Positions 19,643 through 28,715 of a DNA stretch of 64,000 nucleotides are shown here, one piece after another. Below the pieces are notes generated by a model. It saw only the letters and a list, made by a program, of their open reading frames with translations. It made no database searches and was not told the origin of the DNA. A program made the translations under genes and the position numbers. The stretch is from contig JANSXH010000016.1 of NCBI GenBank assembly GCA_024743055.1, forward strand, positions 20,663-84,662. The letters run 5' to 3'. This DNA is from Pseudomonadota bacterium (GTDB lineage Bacteria > Pseudomonadota > Alphaproteobacteria > Sneathiellales > Sneathiellaceae). Within the stretch, counting starts at the first letter, position 1; the number at the start of each line of letters is the position of its first letter.

Positions 19643-20359
19643 ATGAAAAACTTCTCACCCGGACTTATCCCGACCCTGATTACGGTACCGGTCGTTGTTA
19701 TCCTGCTGGCGCTCAGTATCTGGCAGGTCAATCGCTATAACTGGAAGATTGATCTGATGAACCAGATCAATACTCAGCTTGCCGAAGCGCCGGTGGCGCT
19801 GCCAGCAACCGGCGTTATCCCAGAAGACTGGCACTATCGCCGCGTCCAGCTGCAAGGGTCCTTCGATCATTCGAAGGAACTGCACATGTTCTCCCACGCC
19901 GACAAGGGACGCAAAGGGTTTCAGATCATCACCCCCTTTATGCGCAGCGTTGAGGGGGACGTGGTTCTGGTCAATCGCGGCTGGGTGCCGGAATCCCGCA
20001 AGGAGCCGGTAAACCGCGCCGAGGGTCAGATCGAAGGGGAGATCACCATCAACGGTATTGCCCGCAAACCCTGGAGCAAAAGCTATTCCTTCATGCCGGC
20101 CAGCAATGCCGAAACAAATGTCTGGCTATACGGGGAACTGCCGGAAATGGCGGCACATCTCGGCCTGGAAACAGCGCCGGTCTTTGTCGAGATCGAAGCG
20201 AATGACGTGCCGGGTGGATTTCCGATCGGCGGACAAACCCGGGTAAGCCTGCCGAACAATCATATCGAATATGCCTTTACCTGGCTTGGCCTGGCCATCG
20301 CCATGGTCGTCATCTATATCCTGTATGGCCGCAGCCGGGCCCTTAAAAAGGTCAGTTGA
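19643..20359 (+). CDS. SURF1 family oxidase assembly protein
   Basis: Protein of 238 residues with membrane helices at both ends and a periplasmic domain carrying WHYRRVQLQGSFDHSKE, GFQIITPF, VLVNRGWVP and NNHIEYAFTWLGLA, all SURF1 signatures. SURF1 aids heme a insertion into subunit I. The ATG at 19643, two bases after the DUF983 stop, is preferred over an in-frame TTG six bases upstream. Confidence 0.95.
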   Translation: MKNFSPGLIPTLITVPVVVILLALSIWQVNRYNWKIDLMNQINTQLAEAPVALPATGVIPEDWHYRRVQLQGSFDHSKELHMFSHADKGRKGFQIITPFMRSVEGDVVLVNRGWVPESRKEPVNRAEGQIEGEITINGIARKPWSKSYSFMPASNAETNVWLYGELPEMAAHLGLETAPVFVEIEANDVPGGFPIGGQTRVSLPNNHIEYAFTWLGLAIAMVVIYILYGRSRALKKVS

Positions 20360-20361
20360 GA

Positions 20362-21861
20362 ATGGCTTTATCTGCCTACGAGCAACTTGAGAAAAGATTT
20401 GCCAAACTATCTGCCCTGTCGGGGGCGCAAGCGATGCTGCATTGGGATAGCGCCGCTATGATGCCCGATGGCGGCAATGCGGCCCGGGCCGAGCAGTTGG
20501 CGACATTGGGTGTGATGTCCCACGAATTGATAACGGATGCGGCTGTCGGCGACTGGATTGCAGAGGCGGAAAATGCCACTGCTGACCTGAATGAATGGCA
20601 AAAAGCCAACTTAAAGGAAATGAGGACGAGCTGGCGTCATGCCACTGCTGTGGATGCGGATCTGGTGGAGGCCTTTTCACGGGCAACGTCAGATTCGGAG
20701 ATGACCTGGCGGGAAGCACGGGCCAACAAGGACTTCCAGGCTCTCGTCCCAAAACTGGAAGAAGTTGTCAATCTGACCCGGCAAGTAGCGACGATCAAGG
20801 CAGGGATCTTTGATTGTTCTCCTTATGATGCACTTCTGGACGAGTATGAGCCCGGTTGTACATCGGCCCAGATTGATGAGCTATTTACTGATCTGGAGGC
20901 ATTTCTGCCGGATCTTCTTAACGACATTCTTGATCACCAGAAAAGTCAGCCGGCTATTATCGAGCCAACGGGACCATTTCAAGAAGATGCCCAGAAGCAG
21001 CTTGGCCTGGAAATGATGACTGCGCTTGGCTTTGACTTCAACCATGGCCGTCTGGATACCAGCCATCATCCCTTTACCGGCGGTGTTCCCGACGATGTTC
21101 GTCTGACAACCCGCTATGAGGAAGGTGACTTTACCAAGAGCCTCATGGGAACTTTACATGAGACAGGTCATGCCCTGTATGAGCAAGGTCTGCCGGAGGC
21201 GTGGAGAACCCAGCCTGTTGGTTTGGCCCGCGGTATGGCGCTGCATGAGAGCCAATCGTTGTTGGTTGAGATGCAACTCTCCCGCAGTTCCGAGTTTCTG
21301 GCTTATATAAACCCGAAATTCACCGGTACTTTCGGAGATTTGGGGGAGGCAGGCTCATTTGCCAATATTGAACGCCTGTACCGTCGGGTGGAACAGGGTT
21401 TTATCCGGGTGGATGCGGATGAGGTGACCTATCCGCTGCATATAATATTGCGCTACAGGCTGGAAAAGGACCTCCTCTCCGGTGCTTTGACGGTGACGGA
21501 TCTGCCGGAGGCCTGGAATGCGGGAATGCAAGACCTGTTGGGCTTGACGCCACCCGATGACGCTCTTGGCTGCCTGCAGGATATCCACTGGCCAAGCGGT
21601 GCAATTGGATATTTCCCGACCTACACCTTGGGAGCTCTTGCAGCGGCGCAACTATTTGAGGCGGCCAAGGCCCAGATTGCTGATTTCCCTGCGAGGATCA
21701 AGGACGGGGACTTTGCTGAATTGATTTCCTGGCTTCGGACAAATGTTCATGCGCTTGGCAGCCTGAAAACCACGGATGAGATTCTGGAGGATGCAACGGG
21801 GGCTCCCTTGGGGACAGCCGCTTTCGCATCGCATTTGAAAGCAAGATATCTTCCGGATTGA
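20362..21861 (+). CDS. M32 family metallocarboxypeptidase (Taq-type)
   Basis: Cytosolic zinc carboxypeptidase of 499 residues. The HEXXH zinc motif appears as HETGH (GTLHETGHALYEQGLPE), followed by MALHESQS with the third-ligand Glu, and HPFTGG and DDVRLTTRY blocks. Family members remove C-terminal residues broadly, except before proline. The ATG at 20362, two bases after surf1, is chosen over a TTG two codons earlier. It probably remains in the cox transcript although the function is unrelated. Confidence 0.95.
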   Translation: MALSAYEQLEKRFAKLSALSGAQAMLHWDSAAMMPDGGNAARAEQLATLGVMSHELITDAAVGDWIAEAENATADLNEWQKANLKEMRTSWRHATAVDADLVEAFSRATSDSEMTWREARANKDFQALVPKLEEVVNLTRQVATIKAGIFDCSPYDALLDEYEPGCTSAQIDELFTDLEAFLPDLLNDILDHQKSQPAIIEPTGPFQEDAQKQLGLEMMTALGFDFNHGRLDTSHHPFTGGVPDDVRLTTRYEEGDFTKSLMGTLHETGHALYEQGLPEAWRTQPVGLARGMALHESQSLLVEMQLSRSSEFLAYINPKFTGTFGDLGEAGSFANIERLYRRVEQGFIRVDADEVTYPLHIILRYRLEKDLLSGALTVTDLPEAWNAGMQDLLGLTPPDDALGCLQDIHWPSGAIGYFPTYTLGALAAAQLFEAAKAQIADFPARIKDGDFAELISWLRTNVHALGSLKTTDEILEDATGAPLGTAAFASHLKARYLPD

Positions 21862-21974
21862 GACGCAAGTCGTAAATCTTGCAAATCGACGGAATTTGGC
21901 AACTCACGGCTTGCGTCAGGAACGTTCCTATGGTTACTCTCTCCCGCCTTTAATCCTATTCAAGGAGAAAAAGA

Positions 21975-23375
21975 TTGCGCTATATCAGCACACGGGGACA
22001 AGCGCCCGTCCTTAACTTTGAAGACGTCGTCCTGACGGGTCTGGCCCGGGACGGTGGACTATACGTGCCTGAAACCTGGCCGCAATTTTCCAAGGACGAT
22101 ATCCGGGGCTTGGCCTCCATGAGTTATGCCGAGGCGGCAGCCTTTTTGTTGCAGCCTTTCCTTGGCGAAAGCATCAGTGAGGCTGATTTCCGCGCAATGA
22201 CGGAAAAGGCATACGCCTCTTTTTCACACAAAGCCGTTGTGCCGGTCAGCCAGCTGGGAAGCAATGAGTTTCTGATGGAGCTCTACCACGGTCCGACCCT
22301 TGCTTTTAAGGATGTTGCCCTGCAGCTTTTGGGTCTTCTCTATGATCATCTTCTGGGTCGCCAGCAGCGCCGGGCGACCATCATAGGCGCCACTTCCGGC
22401 GATACCGGATCAGCGGCCATTGAGGCCTGCCGGGGCCGGGATGCCGTTGACATTTTCATCCTCCATCCGGCGGGGCGCGTCTCAGAGGTACAGCGCCGGC
22501 AGATGACGACAGTCCTTGATAGCAATGTCCATAACATTGCCGTTCAAGGCGATTTCGATGATTGTCAGGCTATGGTCAAGGCCATGTTCAATGATCTGGA
22601 GTTCCGGGATGATTTGTCCGTGTCGGCGGTCAATTCCATCAACTGGGCGCGGGTCATGGCGCAAATCGTCTACTACTTCACCGTCGGTGTCAGTCTTGGC
22701 TCCCCCGATCGGGCGATTTCCTTCTCGGTTCCTAGCGGCAATTTCGGTGATATCTATGCGGGCTATGCGGCCAGCAAAATGGGTCTGCCTATCGATCAAC
22801 TGATCGTTGCCACTAACCGCAATGACATTCTGTCCCGTTTCTTCAATTCCGGGGAATACCGGAAATCCTCCGTTGATCCGACCATCAGCCCAAGCATGGA
22901 TATCCAGGTTTCCAGTAATTTTGAGCGATTCCTGTTTGATCTGCATGGCCGTGATGGTGCAGCGGTGGCGAACCTGATGGAGAAGCTGGACAAAGAAGGC
23001 GGCTTTGCCGTCAATATGTCCCTGCTGAATGAAGGGATTTTCTCCGCCGGGAGATGCGATGAAGCCGATACCTTGGAGACCATCCGCACCACCCTGAAAG
23101 AGAGCGCCATTACCGTTGATCCGCATACGGCGATCGGCATCAAAGTCGGGGCCGATTGCCGGGACAGCTCGGCGGCGCCAATGGTCAATCTGGCGACGGC
23201 ACACCCGGCGAAATTTCCCGATGCGGTTGTCGAGGCAACTGGCGAAACGCCGGCTCTGCCAAAGCATATGCAAGATTTGTTTGACCGCGACGAGAGACTG
23301 GTGGAACTCCCCAATGACTTGGCGACGGTCAAATCCTATATTAAAGAGCGGGCGCGCATTTTAAGCGCGGCATGA
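21975..23375 (+). CDS. thrC: Threonine synthase
   Basis: PLP enzyme of 466 residues converting O-phosphohomoserine to threonine. The PLP lysine is in YHGPTLAFKDVALQLLG; the phosphate-binding GATSGDTGSAAIEA loop follows. The N-terminus MRYISTRGQAPVLNFEDV is the conserved beginning of the family, so the start must be the TTG at 21975; AAGGAG seven bases upstream supports it. The pathway partner thrB is at 29456-30421, on the other strand. Confidence 0.96.
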   Translation: MRYISTRGQAPVLNFEDVVLTGLARDGGLYVPETWPQFSKDDIRGLASMSYAEAAAFLLQPFLGESISEADFRAMTEKAYASFSHKAVVPVSQLGSNEFLMELYHGPTLAFKDVALQLLGLLYDHLLGRQQRRATIIGATSGDTGSAAIEACRGRDAVDIFILHPAGRVSEVQRRQMTTVLDSNVHNIAVQGDFDDCQAMVKAMFNDLEFRDDLSVSAVNSINWARVMAQIVYYFTVGVSLGSPDRAISFSVPSGNFGDIYAGYAASKMGLPIDQLIVATNRNDILSRFFNSGEYRKSSVDPTISPSMDIQVSSNFERFLFDLHGRDGAAVANLMEKLDKEGGFAVNMSLLNEGIFSAGRCDEADTLETIRTTLKESAITVDPHTAIGIKVGADCRDSSAAPMVNLATAHPAKFPDAVVEATGETPALPKHMQDLFDRDERLVELPNDLATVKSYIKERARILSAA

Positions 23376-23389
23376 ATTGGAATAGCTGA

Positions 23390-24649
23390 ATGAACGTAAA
23401 AGTTTCGACCCTTAAAAACGGCCTTCGTATTGTTTCAGATCCGATGCCCAGCCTGGAAACTGCGGCTGTGGGTGTCTGGGTGGCGACAGGTGCGCGCCAT
23501 GAAACAGAATCCGAAAACGGGATTTCCCATGTGTTGGAGCATATGGCCTTTAAAGGCACGGCATCCCGCTCCGCGCTCGATATTGCCGAATCCATTGAAG
23601 CGGTCGGCGGGCATCTGAATGCCTATACCAGCCGTGATCAGACCGCCTATTTTGCCCGGACCCTCAAGGCCGATGTGCCGCTGGCTGTCGATATCCTGGG
23701 CGATATTTTGCATAATTCGGTGTTCGACGAGAACGAGCTTGCCCGCGAAAAAGAAGTGATTGTTCAGGAAATCGGTCAGACTTTCGATACCCCGGATGAC
23801 ATTATTTTCGATCATCTGCAGGAAACGGCTTTTCCCAATCAGGCCCTCGGTCGATCCATTCTGGGAACCGCCTCCGGTGTGCGCGGCTTTCAAAGAGACG
23901 TCATCGACGGCTATATGAAATCCCATTATCAGGCACCGGGGATGGTCTTGAGCGCGTCCGGTGGGATCGATCATGAGGAACTGGTCGGTCTGGCAGAACA
24001 TGTGTTCGAGACCTTTCCGGCCACCGGTGATGCCAGCATGGAAGCCGCCCATTATGAGGGTGGTGAGTATCGGGAAGAACGGGATCTGGAGCAGGTCCAT
24101 TATGCGCTGTCTGTTCCTGGTATTTCCTATCATGACGATGATTTCTACAGCATGCAGATCCTCTCAGGCCTGCTTGGTGGCGGCATGTCCTCGCGTCTGT
24201 TTCAGGAATTGAGGGAGCAGCGGGGCCTGTGCTATTCGGTCTTCTCTTTCGCCTCCTCCTTTGATGACAGCGGTATTTTCACGGTCTATGCCGGTACGGG
24301 AGAGGAGCAGATTTCCGAGTTGAGCTCGGTGCTCGTCGATGAGTTGCTTCGGACCGCCAGTGATGTGACGGGATCGGAAGTGGAACGGGCCAAGGCTCAG
24401 CATAAGGCAGCTTTGCTCATGGGGCAGGAGAGCCCGGCAGCGCGTTCAGAGGTCCATGCCCGGCAGATGCAGATCTATGGGCGGGTGTTACCGGCCGCGG
24501 AAATCGTCGAGAGGATCGAAGCGGTCTCCGTTGCCCAGGTGAAGCAGCTGGCAGGGCGACTCTTTACCGGTGTCACCCCGACGATTGCCGCCATGGGGCC
24601 GATCGGGAAGTTGGATGATTTTGACAAGATCGCCGCTCGCTTCAGTTAA
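23390..24649 (+). CDS. M16 family zinc protease (MPP/PqqL-like)
   Basis: Protein of 419 residues with the inverted zinc motif HxxEH as HVLEHMAFKGT and the distal Glu in REKEVIVQEI. GGGMSSRLFQELREQRGLCYSV is the substrate-loop block of the second domain. Single-chain, about 420-residue members are the bacterial relatives of the mitochondrial processing peptidase beta subunit. thrC followed by an M16 gene is a common alphaproteobacterial pair; the gap is 14 bases. Confidence 0.95.
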   Translation: MNVKVSTLKNGLRIVSDPMPSLETAAVGVWVATGARHETESENGISHVLEHMAFKGTASRSALDIAESIEAVGGHLNAYTSRDQTAYFARTLKADVPLAVDILGDILHNSVFDENELAREKEVIVQEIGQTFDTPDDIIFDHLQETAFPNQALGRSILGTASGVRGFQRDVIDGYMKSHYQAPGMVLSASGGIDHEELVGLAEHVFETFPATGDASMEAAHYEGGEYREERDLEQVHYALSVPGISYHDDDFYSMQILSGLLGGGMSSRLFQELREQRGLCYSVFSFASSFDDSGIFTVYAGTGEEQISELSSVLVDELLRTASDVTGSEVERAKAQHKAALLMGQESPAARSEVHARQMQIYGRVLPAAEIVERIEAVSVAQVKQLAGRLFTGVTPTIAAMGPIGKLDDFDKIAARFS

Positions 24650-24704
24650 AGCGGTATGTTGCCAAGGGCTTAGGTTCATCAAGTCGTTGTAGTTTGCTGG
24701 GGAG

Positions 24705-25340
24705 ATGCTACCCTGTCAGATCGGGTGCAGAGTTTTTCGCTTAGATGGATTTGAAGAATTGCTGGAACGACTGTCAAACATAGGGATCGGACCGCGCATC
24801 GAGACGGAGCGTCTGTATTTGCGCTCGCCAAAACTCTCGGACTGGGAAGAATGGGCCGTCTTGCGCGCCGATAGCCGCCAGTTTCTGGTCCCGTGGGAGC
24901 CGGTCTGGACCCATGATTCCCTATCCAAAGCCAATTTCAAGGCCCGTATCCGCCGCTATACCCGGGAAATCAAGGATGATACGGGTCAGGCGTTTTTTCT
25001 GTTCAAAAATGATACGCAGCAGCTCGTGGGCGGCATTACGCTGAGTAATATCCGCCGGGGTGTGGCCCAAACCGGCACTCTTGGCTATTGGACAGGCGCC
25101 AAATATGCGCGTCAGGGCTATATGCATGAAGCCCTTCGCGGGCTTCTACCGGTCCTGTTCAGTCAATTTGGGTTACGAAGGGTGGAAGCGGCCTGTTTGC
25201 CGGAAAATGTCCCGAGTTCCAATCTGCTTGAAAAAGTCGGATTTAAGCGGGAGGGGATTGCCCGGGAATATCTCTGTATAAATGGGGTCTGGCACGACCA
25301 TCTTTTATACGCGTTATTGAAGAGTGATCCGCTGCCCTAA
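24705..25340 (+). CDS. GNAT family N-acetyltransferase, RimJ/RimL type
   Basis: Protein of 211 residues. IETERLYLRSPKLSDWEEW is the RimJ-type opening; QLVGGITLSNIRRG and GYWTGAKYARQGYMHEAL form the acetyl-CoA core, and NVPSSNLLEKVGFKREGIAREYL ends the fold. RimJ acetylates the N-terminus of ribosomal protein S5; the exact target here is not provable. About 24 residues precede the usual start, so a downstream start is possible. It ends in the 46-bp palindrome. Confidence 0.9.
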   Translation: MLPCQIGCRVFRLDGFEELLERLSNIGIGPRIETERLYLRSPKLSDWEEWAVLRADSRQFLVPWEPVWTHDSLSKANFKARIRRYTREIKDDTGQAFFLFKNDTQQLVGGITLSNIRRGVAQTGTLGYWTGAKYARQGYMHEALRGLLPVLFSQFGLRRVEAACLPENVPSSNLLEKVGFKREGIAREYLCINGVWHDHLLYALLKSDPLP

Positions 25341-25385
25341 ATCTATATAGGAATTTTCCTATATAGGAAAATTCCTATATAGATT
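25340..25385. repeat. Perfect 46-bp palindrome between convergent genes
   Basis: A fully self-complementary sequence centred between bases 25362 and 25363. It is built from nested units: TATAGGAA-TT-TTCCTATA and TATAGGAA-AA-TTCCTATA overlap in the middle, so several alternative hairpins or a cruciform can form. It starts on the last base of the GNAT stop and ends four bases before the yqgE stop. It could act as a bidirectional terminator, but neither strand has a T-run of typical form outside the stem. Confidence 0.9.
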
Positions 25386-25389
25386 CTCC

Positions 25390-25995
25390 TCAGGCATTTC
25401 CGATATCGCTGGAGAGCAAAGCCGGATCCACACCGAGCTTGTTAACAGCCGTTTGCCATTTCCCGTCGAGCTCTGAACCAAAGACGATCTCACTGTCCGG
25501 TTTGACCACCAGCCAGCCATTTTGCTGGATTTCCTGCTCCAGCTGACCCGGACCCCAGCCGGAATAGCCCAGCGCAAGGAAACTGTTATCCGGTCCCGAC
25601 CCGGAAGCGATGGTCTTGAGCATGTCAATGGTTGCTGTCAGCGCCATATCCTCCCCGATCACGAGGGTTGTTTCATGGAGGAGATCGGTGGAATGGACGA
25701 CGAAACCGCGCTCTGTATCCACAGGTCCGCCGAAATGAACCTTGATCTGGCCGGCATCCCCGGCATTCTGGATATCCAGCTGCTCCAAAAGTTCATCAAA
25801 GGTGAGGGCATCGAGGGTTTTGTTGAGAAGGATCCCCATGGCGCCAGCCTCGGAATGGGCGCAGAGCAGGATGACGGCCCGCTCAAAGCGGGGATCGGAC
25901 ATGCTGGGCATGGCGACCAGCAGCTTTCCGTCCAGATATCCTGTATCAATCGTACCTTCGGTCATACCATCAATATGTTTCTTCTTCGGCTTCAT
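25390..25995 (-). CDS. YqgE/AlgH family protein (UPF0301)
   Basis: Protein of 201 residues from the Met at 25995, containing the family blocks GYLDGKLLVAMPSMSDPRFERAVI, GAMGILLNKTLD, HFGGPVDTERGFVVHS and GYSGWGPGQLEQEI. The fold is known; AlgH was linked to alginate regulation in Pseudomonas but the molecular role is unclear. Starts at 25965 (Met) or a TTG at 26037 are possible because no strong Shine-Dalgarno marks any of them. It is divergent from the ScsB-like gene. Confidence 0.9.
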   Translation of the reverse strand: MKPKKKHIDGMTEGTIDTGYLDGKLLVAMPSMSDPRFERAVILLCAHSEAGAMGILLNKTLDALTFDELLEQLDIQNAGDAGQIKVHFGGPVDTERGFVVHSTDLLHETTLVIGEDMALTATIDMLKTIASGSGPDNSFLALGYSGWGPGQLEQEIQQNGWLVVKPDSEIVFGSELDGKWQTAVNKLGVDPALLSSDIGNA

Positions 25996-26033
25996 TGCCA
26001 GGGGTTGAACAAATCTTGAAGCAATTGTGACAC

Positions 26034-26061
26034 GCAATATCTTAATATTGCTTTATATAAT
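26034..26061 (+). promoter_or_regulatory. Inverted repeat overlapping a putative promoter
   Basis: GCAATAT-CTTA-ATATTGC (26034-26051) is a perfect inverted repeat with 7-bp arms. Immediately after it comes TATAAT (26056-26061), a consensus -10 box for the downstream ScsB-like gene whose RBS is at 26088. The repeat covers the -35/spacer region, the usual place for a repressor operator. It also lies at the 5' end of the divergent yqgE gene. Confidence 0.45.
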
Positions 26062-26097
26062 AAGTGAAAATTTGTTTGTAAGAATTTAGGAGCTGCT

Positions 26098-26949
26098 TTG
26101 CCGAAATTTATTCATTTTGCGCTGATTTGTGCTGTTTTTGCAGGATATGGTCTGCTGGACAGCCGTGGCGCCTTCGCCAGCGGGGCGTCGGAATGGGTTG
26201 TATCCGACCAGACGCGCATCCGCCTGATATCCGAATATGACGGTGTCAAAGGTCATGATTCCCTAAAAATCGGTCTCCAGGTGCAGTTGGCGCCGGGCTG
26301 GAAGATCTATTGGCGCAACCCTGGAGATGCCGGGATACCCCCGCAGTTTAACTGGGCCGGCTCAACAAATTTGCAAACGGCTGAAGTGCATTGGCCCCGG
26401 CCAGAGGAATTTGATGTCTTCGGGCTCACCACTTGGGGATATCATGATGAGGTCGTCTATCCGATTACGGTGTCACTAAAAGACAAGGGTGCACCGCTCG
26501 ATCTGAAGCTCGATCTTTTTTTTGGCATTTGTGAACAGGTCTGTATCCCGTACCGCGAGGAATTGTCTCTTTCCCTGAATAGCGGGCAGGGTGCGGTTTC
26601 CGGCGAAGCGGGCCTGATCAAGGAATTTGTAGCGCTTGTCCCACCAACCATCGGTAGTGAAGGGTCACAGATCAGCTCAGCCGAGGCAACGGCCCTCGGC
26701 AATACAGACTTTACCGTCCAGGCCGTCTCAACATCATCCTTTCAAAAACCCGGCGTCATCGTCGAAGGAAAAGATGGAACCTATTTCTCCCCCGAATCCG
26801 CGACGGTTTCCGCTGATGGCCGGGAAGTAGAGTTCACCATTTCCGCCGAGCTATTAAAGAAAACGGACAGGATTGCCGGAGAAGAAATCCTTGTTACCAT
26901 CTATGACGAGGGCTTCGCCGCGGAGGGGCACCTTCGCGTTAAACAATAA
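26098..26949 (+). CDS. DsbD/ScsB N-terminal-like periplasmic domain protein
   Basis: Exported protein of 283 residues with a signal peptide (cleavage near AFAS) and a domain like the N-terminal part of ScsB/DsbD: QVQLAPGWKIYWRNPGDAGIPP, EFDVFGLTTWGYHDEVVYPI and FFGICEQVCIPYREEL. The C-x3-C pair could be the redox site. The membrane and thioredoxin domains of DsbD are missing, so it must act alone or with partners elsewhere. The next gene is a peroxiredoxin, which fits a thiol-redox theme. Start is TTG, with AGGAG five bases upstream. Confidence 0.82.
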   Translation: MPKFIHFALICAVFAGYGLLDSRGAFASGASEWVVSDQTRIRLISEYDGVKGHDSLKIGLQVQLAPGWKIYWRNPGDAGIPPQFNWAGSTNLQTAEVHWPRPEEFDVFGLTTWGYHDEVVYPITVSLKDKGAPLDLKLDLFFGICEQVCIPYREELSLSLNSGQGAVSGEAGLIKEFVALVPPTIGSEGSQISSAEATALGNTDFTVQAVSTSSFQKPGVIVEGKDGTYFSPESATVSADGREVEFTISAELLKKTDRIAGEEILVTIYDEGFAAEGHLRVKQ

Positions 26950-27050
26950 AATTACATTTGGACTTACGGAAAGCTTTTTATTTTCGCCTGCACCATTATG
27001 TTATGATTACTCAATTCCGTTAATCAGACAGATAATCATAGGAAAAGACA

Positions 27051-27530
27051 ATGACGATAAAAGTAGGTGATTCACTCCCCGACGTAGACCTCATGGAAAT
27101 GACTGAGGCCGGACCTTCAAAAGTTTCGGTTTCGGATCTGTTTGGCGGCAAGAAAGTCGCCCTGTTTGCCGTTCCGGGTGCTTATACTCCAACCTGTTCT
27201 GCGAAGCACCTACCGGGTTTTGTCGACAACGCTGATAACCTGGCCTCAAAAGGCGTCGACGCAATTGTTTGCCTGTCCGTTAATGATCCCTTCGTTATGG
27301 GTGCCTGGGGCAAAGATCATAATGCGGGCCCTGTACGCATGGTTGCAGATCCGGATGCCGCTTTTACCAAAGCCATGAATGTTGAGTTTGATGCCTCTGG
27401 CGCCGGCCTTGGCATTCGTTCCCGCCGCTATTCCATGGTTGTCGACGATGGCGTTGTCTCACAGCTTAACCTCGAAGAAACCGGTGGTTTTGAGGTGTCT
27501 GACGCCGACACGTTGCTTGGACAGCTTTAA
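27051..27530 (+). CDS. Peroxiredoxin, Prx5 subfamily
   Basis: Protein of 159 residues with the Prx5 signature PGAYTPTCSAKHLPGFV; Cys49 is the peroxidatic cysteine and Thr46 helps activate it. A second Cys lies near residue 74 (AIVCLSVND). It reduces hydroperoxides using glutathione/glutaredoxin or thioredoxin. In several alphaproteobacteria a peroxiredoxin of this type lies beside rnhA, thrB and ispH, as it does loosely here. Confidence 0.94.
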   Translation: MTIKVGDSLPDVDLMEMTEAGPSKVSVSDLFGGKKVALFAVPGAYTPTCSAKHLPGFVDNADNLASKGVDAIVCLSVNDPFVMGAWGKDHNAGPVRMVADPDAAFTKAMNVEFDASGAGLGIRSRRYSMVVDDGVVSQLNLEETGGFEVSDADTLLGQL

Positions 27531-27543
27531 TCTGACCCAATAA

Positions 27544-27569
27544 CCGGGGAAGGTGACAGCTTTCCCCGG
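27544..27569 (+). terminator. GC-rich hairpin between the peroxiredoxin and Sel1 genes
   Basis: CCGGGGAA (27544-27551) pairs with TTCCCCGG (27562-27569) and two further pairs extend into the loop. No T-run follows, so it may be a partial terminator or an mRNA-stabilising 3' end rather than a full intrinsic terminator. The Sel1 RBS lies just after it. Confidence 0.4.
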
Positions 27570-27587
27570 ATCACAAAGGAGAAGGAC

Positions 27588-28067
27588 ATGAAGGTTTCAG
27601 TAGGATTTGCCATCGCGGCTCTCACATTGGGATTTTCTTCCTTCGCCACGGCCGGTGATTTTCACGATGGAGTTCGGGTTCTTGATTCGGGCGACTCCGT
27701 TGGCGCCATCGCCCATTTCAAACGCTGTTCCGACAAAGGCGAAATCCGTTGCCAGGTCGCCTATGCCAGTTTCCTGCAAAGAGGAGAGGGCGTTCGCCAG
27801 GATCTTCAGGCTGCCTTTGATCTTTATTATAAGGCGGCCATGAGCGGTGATGCGACGGCTCAACTAAATCTCGGGGAATTTTATGAACAGGGGCAGGTCG
27901 TTTCGGCTGATCCAAAAGAGGCCGTGGTCTGGTATAGCCTTGCGGCTGATCAGGGCAGGGGCTGGGCGCAGGCTCGAAAAGATGACCTCGTTCGGAGCCT
28001 GTCACCGGAAGATATGAGTGTGATCGAGATCCGCATTAAAGAGCTGACCGAAAGCCAAAAAGGCTAA
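27588..28067 (+). CDS. Exported Sel1-repeat protein
   Basis: Protein of 159 residues with a signal peptide ([20 protein letters not shown]) and two to three Sel1-like repeats (for example [20 protein letters not shown] and [22 protein letters not shown]). Such repeats form helical scaffolds for protein contacts in the periplasm. AAAGGAGAAGG is a strong Shine-Dalgarno. The 3' end overlaps the convergent rnhA by four bases. The binding partner is unknown. Confidence 0.9.
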   Translation: MKVSVGFAIAALTLGFSSFATAGDFHDGVRVLDSGDSVGAIAHFKRCSDKGEIRCQVAYASFLQRGEGVRQDLQAAFDLYYKAAMSGDATAQLNLGEFYEQGQVVSADPKEAVVWYSLAADQGRGWAQARKDDLVRSLSPEDMSVIEIRIKELTESQKG

Positions 28068-28510
28068 CGACGGTATTTTGCCATACCTTTGTTGGCAAGT
28101 TCGTCGGCCTTCTCATTGCCGGCATGGCCCGCATGCCCCTTCACCCATTTCCAGGTCACCTGATGTTGCTGGATGGCATCATCGAGGCGGAGCCAGAGAT
28201 CCTTATTTTTGACCGGTTTTTTCGCCGCGGTCTTCCAGCCGTTGCGCTTCCAGTTACTGATCCACTTGGTGATGCCATCTTTGACATAGGTGCTGTCGGT
28301 ATGCAGCTCCACCGTTGACCCTTTTTTCAAGGCCCCCAATGCTTCAACTGCACCCGTAAGTTCCATGCGGTTATTGGTGGTTTCCGGATGCCCCCCGCAA
28401 ATCTCCTTCGAGCTGCCATTATATTCCAGTAATGCACCCCAACCTCCGGGGCCAGGGTTGCCGGAACAGGCACCGTCCGTATGAATGACGACAACGTTAT
28501 TTTTCACCAT
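28064..28510 (-). CDS. rnhA: Ribonuclease HI
   Basis: Protein of 148 residues, close to E. coli RNase HI (155). The acidic catalytic residues are in [16 protein letters not shown], the [10 protein letters not shown] helix and [33 protein letters not shown] is the final motif. It degrades the RNA strand of RNA-DNA hybrids, complementing the RNase HII at 47402. Confidence 0.97.
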   Translation of the reverse strand: MVKNNVVVIHTDGACSGNPGPGGWGALLEYNGSSKEICGGHPETTNNRMELTGAVEALGALKKGSTVELHTDSTYVKDGITKWISNWKRNGWKTAAKKPVKNKDLWLRLDDAIQQHQVTWKWVKGHAGHAGNEKADELANKGMAKYRR

Positions 28511-28715
28511 AAATCTCTCAAATATTACAGGTTAAGCAAACAGGAAGTGAGCGAGTATTTCCAATTACAGGGCTCTTAGCATGATTGGAGTCGGCCAGCA
28601 AATTCGCAATAGTCATATTAATTAACCGAAAATTAGCTCCTTTCATGAATTCTGTCCTCTTGAATGAATTGAAATTGCGTATCTTGTAACGATGAGTAAA
28701 GGCTTTAGTTAGGCA

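Noticed and set aside
22482..23273. Long open frame antisense to thrC (about 263 codons)
   Set aside because: It is a shadow of thrC: composition follows the complementary codon usage, there is no family resemblance and no RBS.
23435..24133. Open frame antisense to the M16 protease gene (about 232 codons)
   Set aside because: The sense frame carries a clear zinc protease signature; the antisense frame has no domain or start signal.
25340..25385. CRISPR repeat or IS end
   Set aside because: A single palindrome with no spacers, no transposase and no target duplication.
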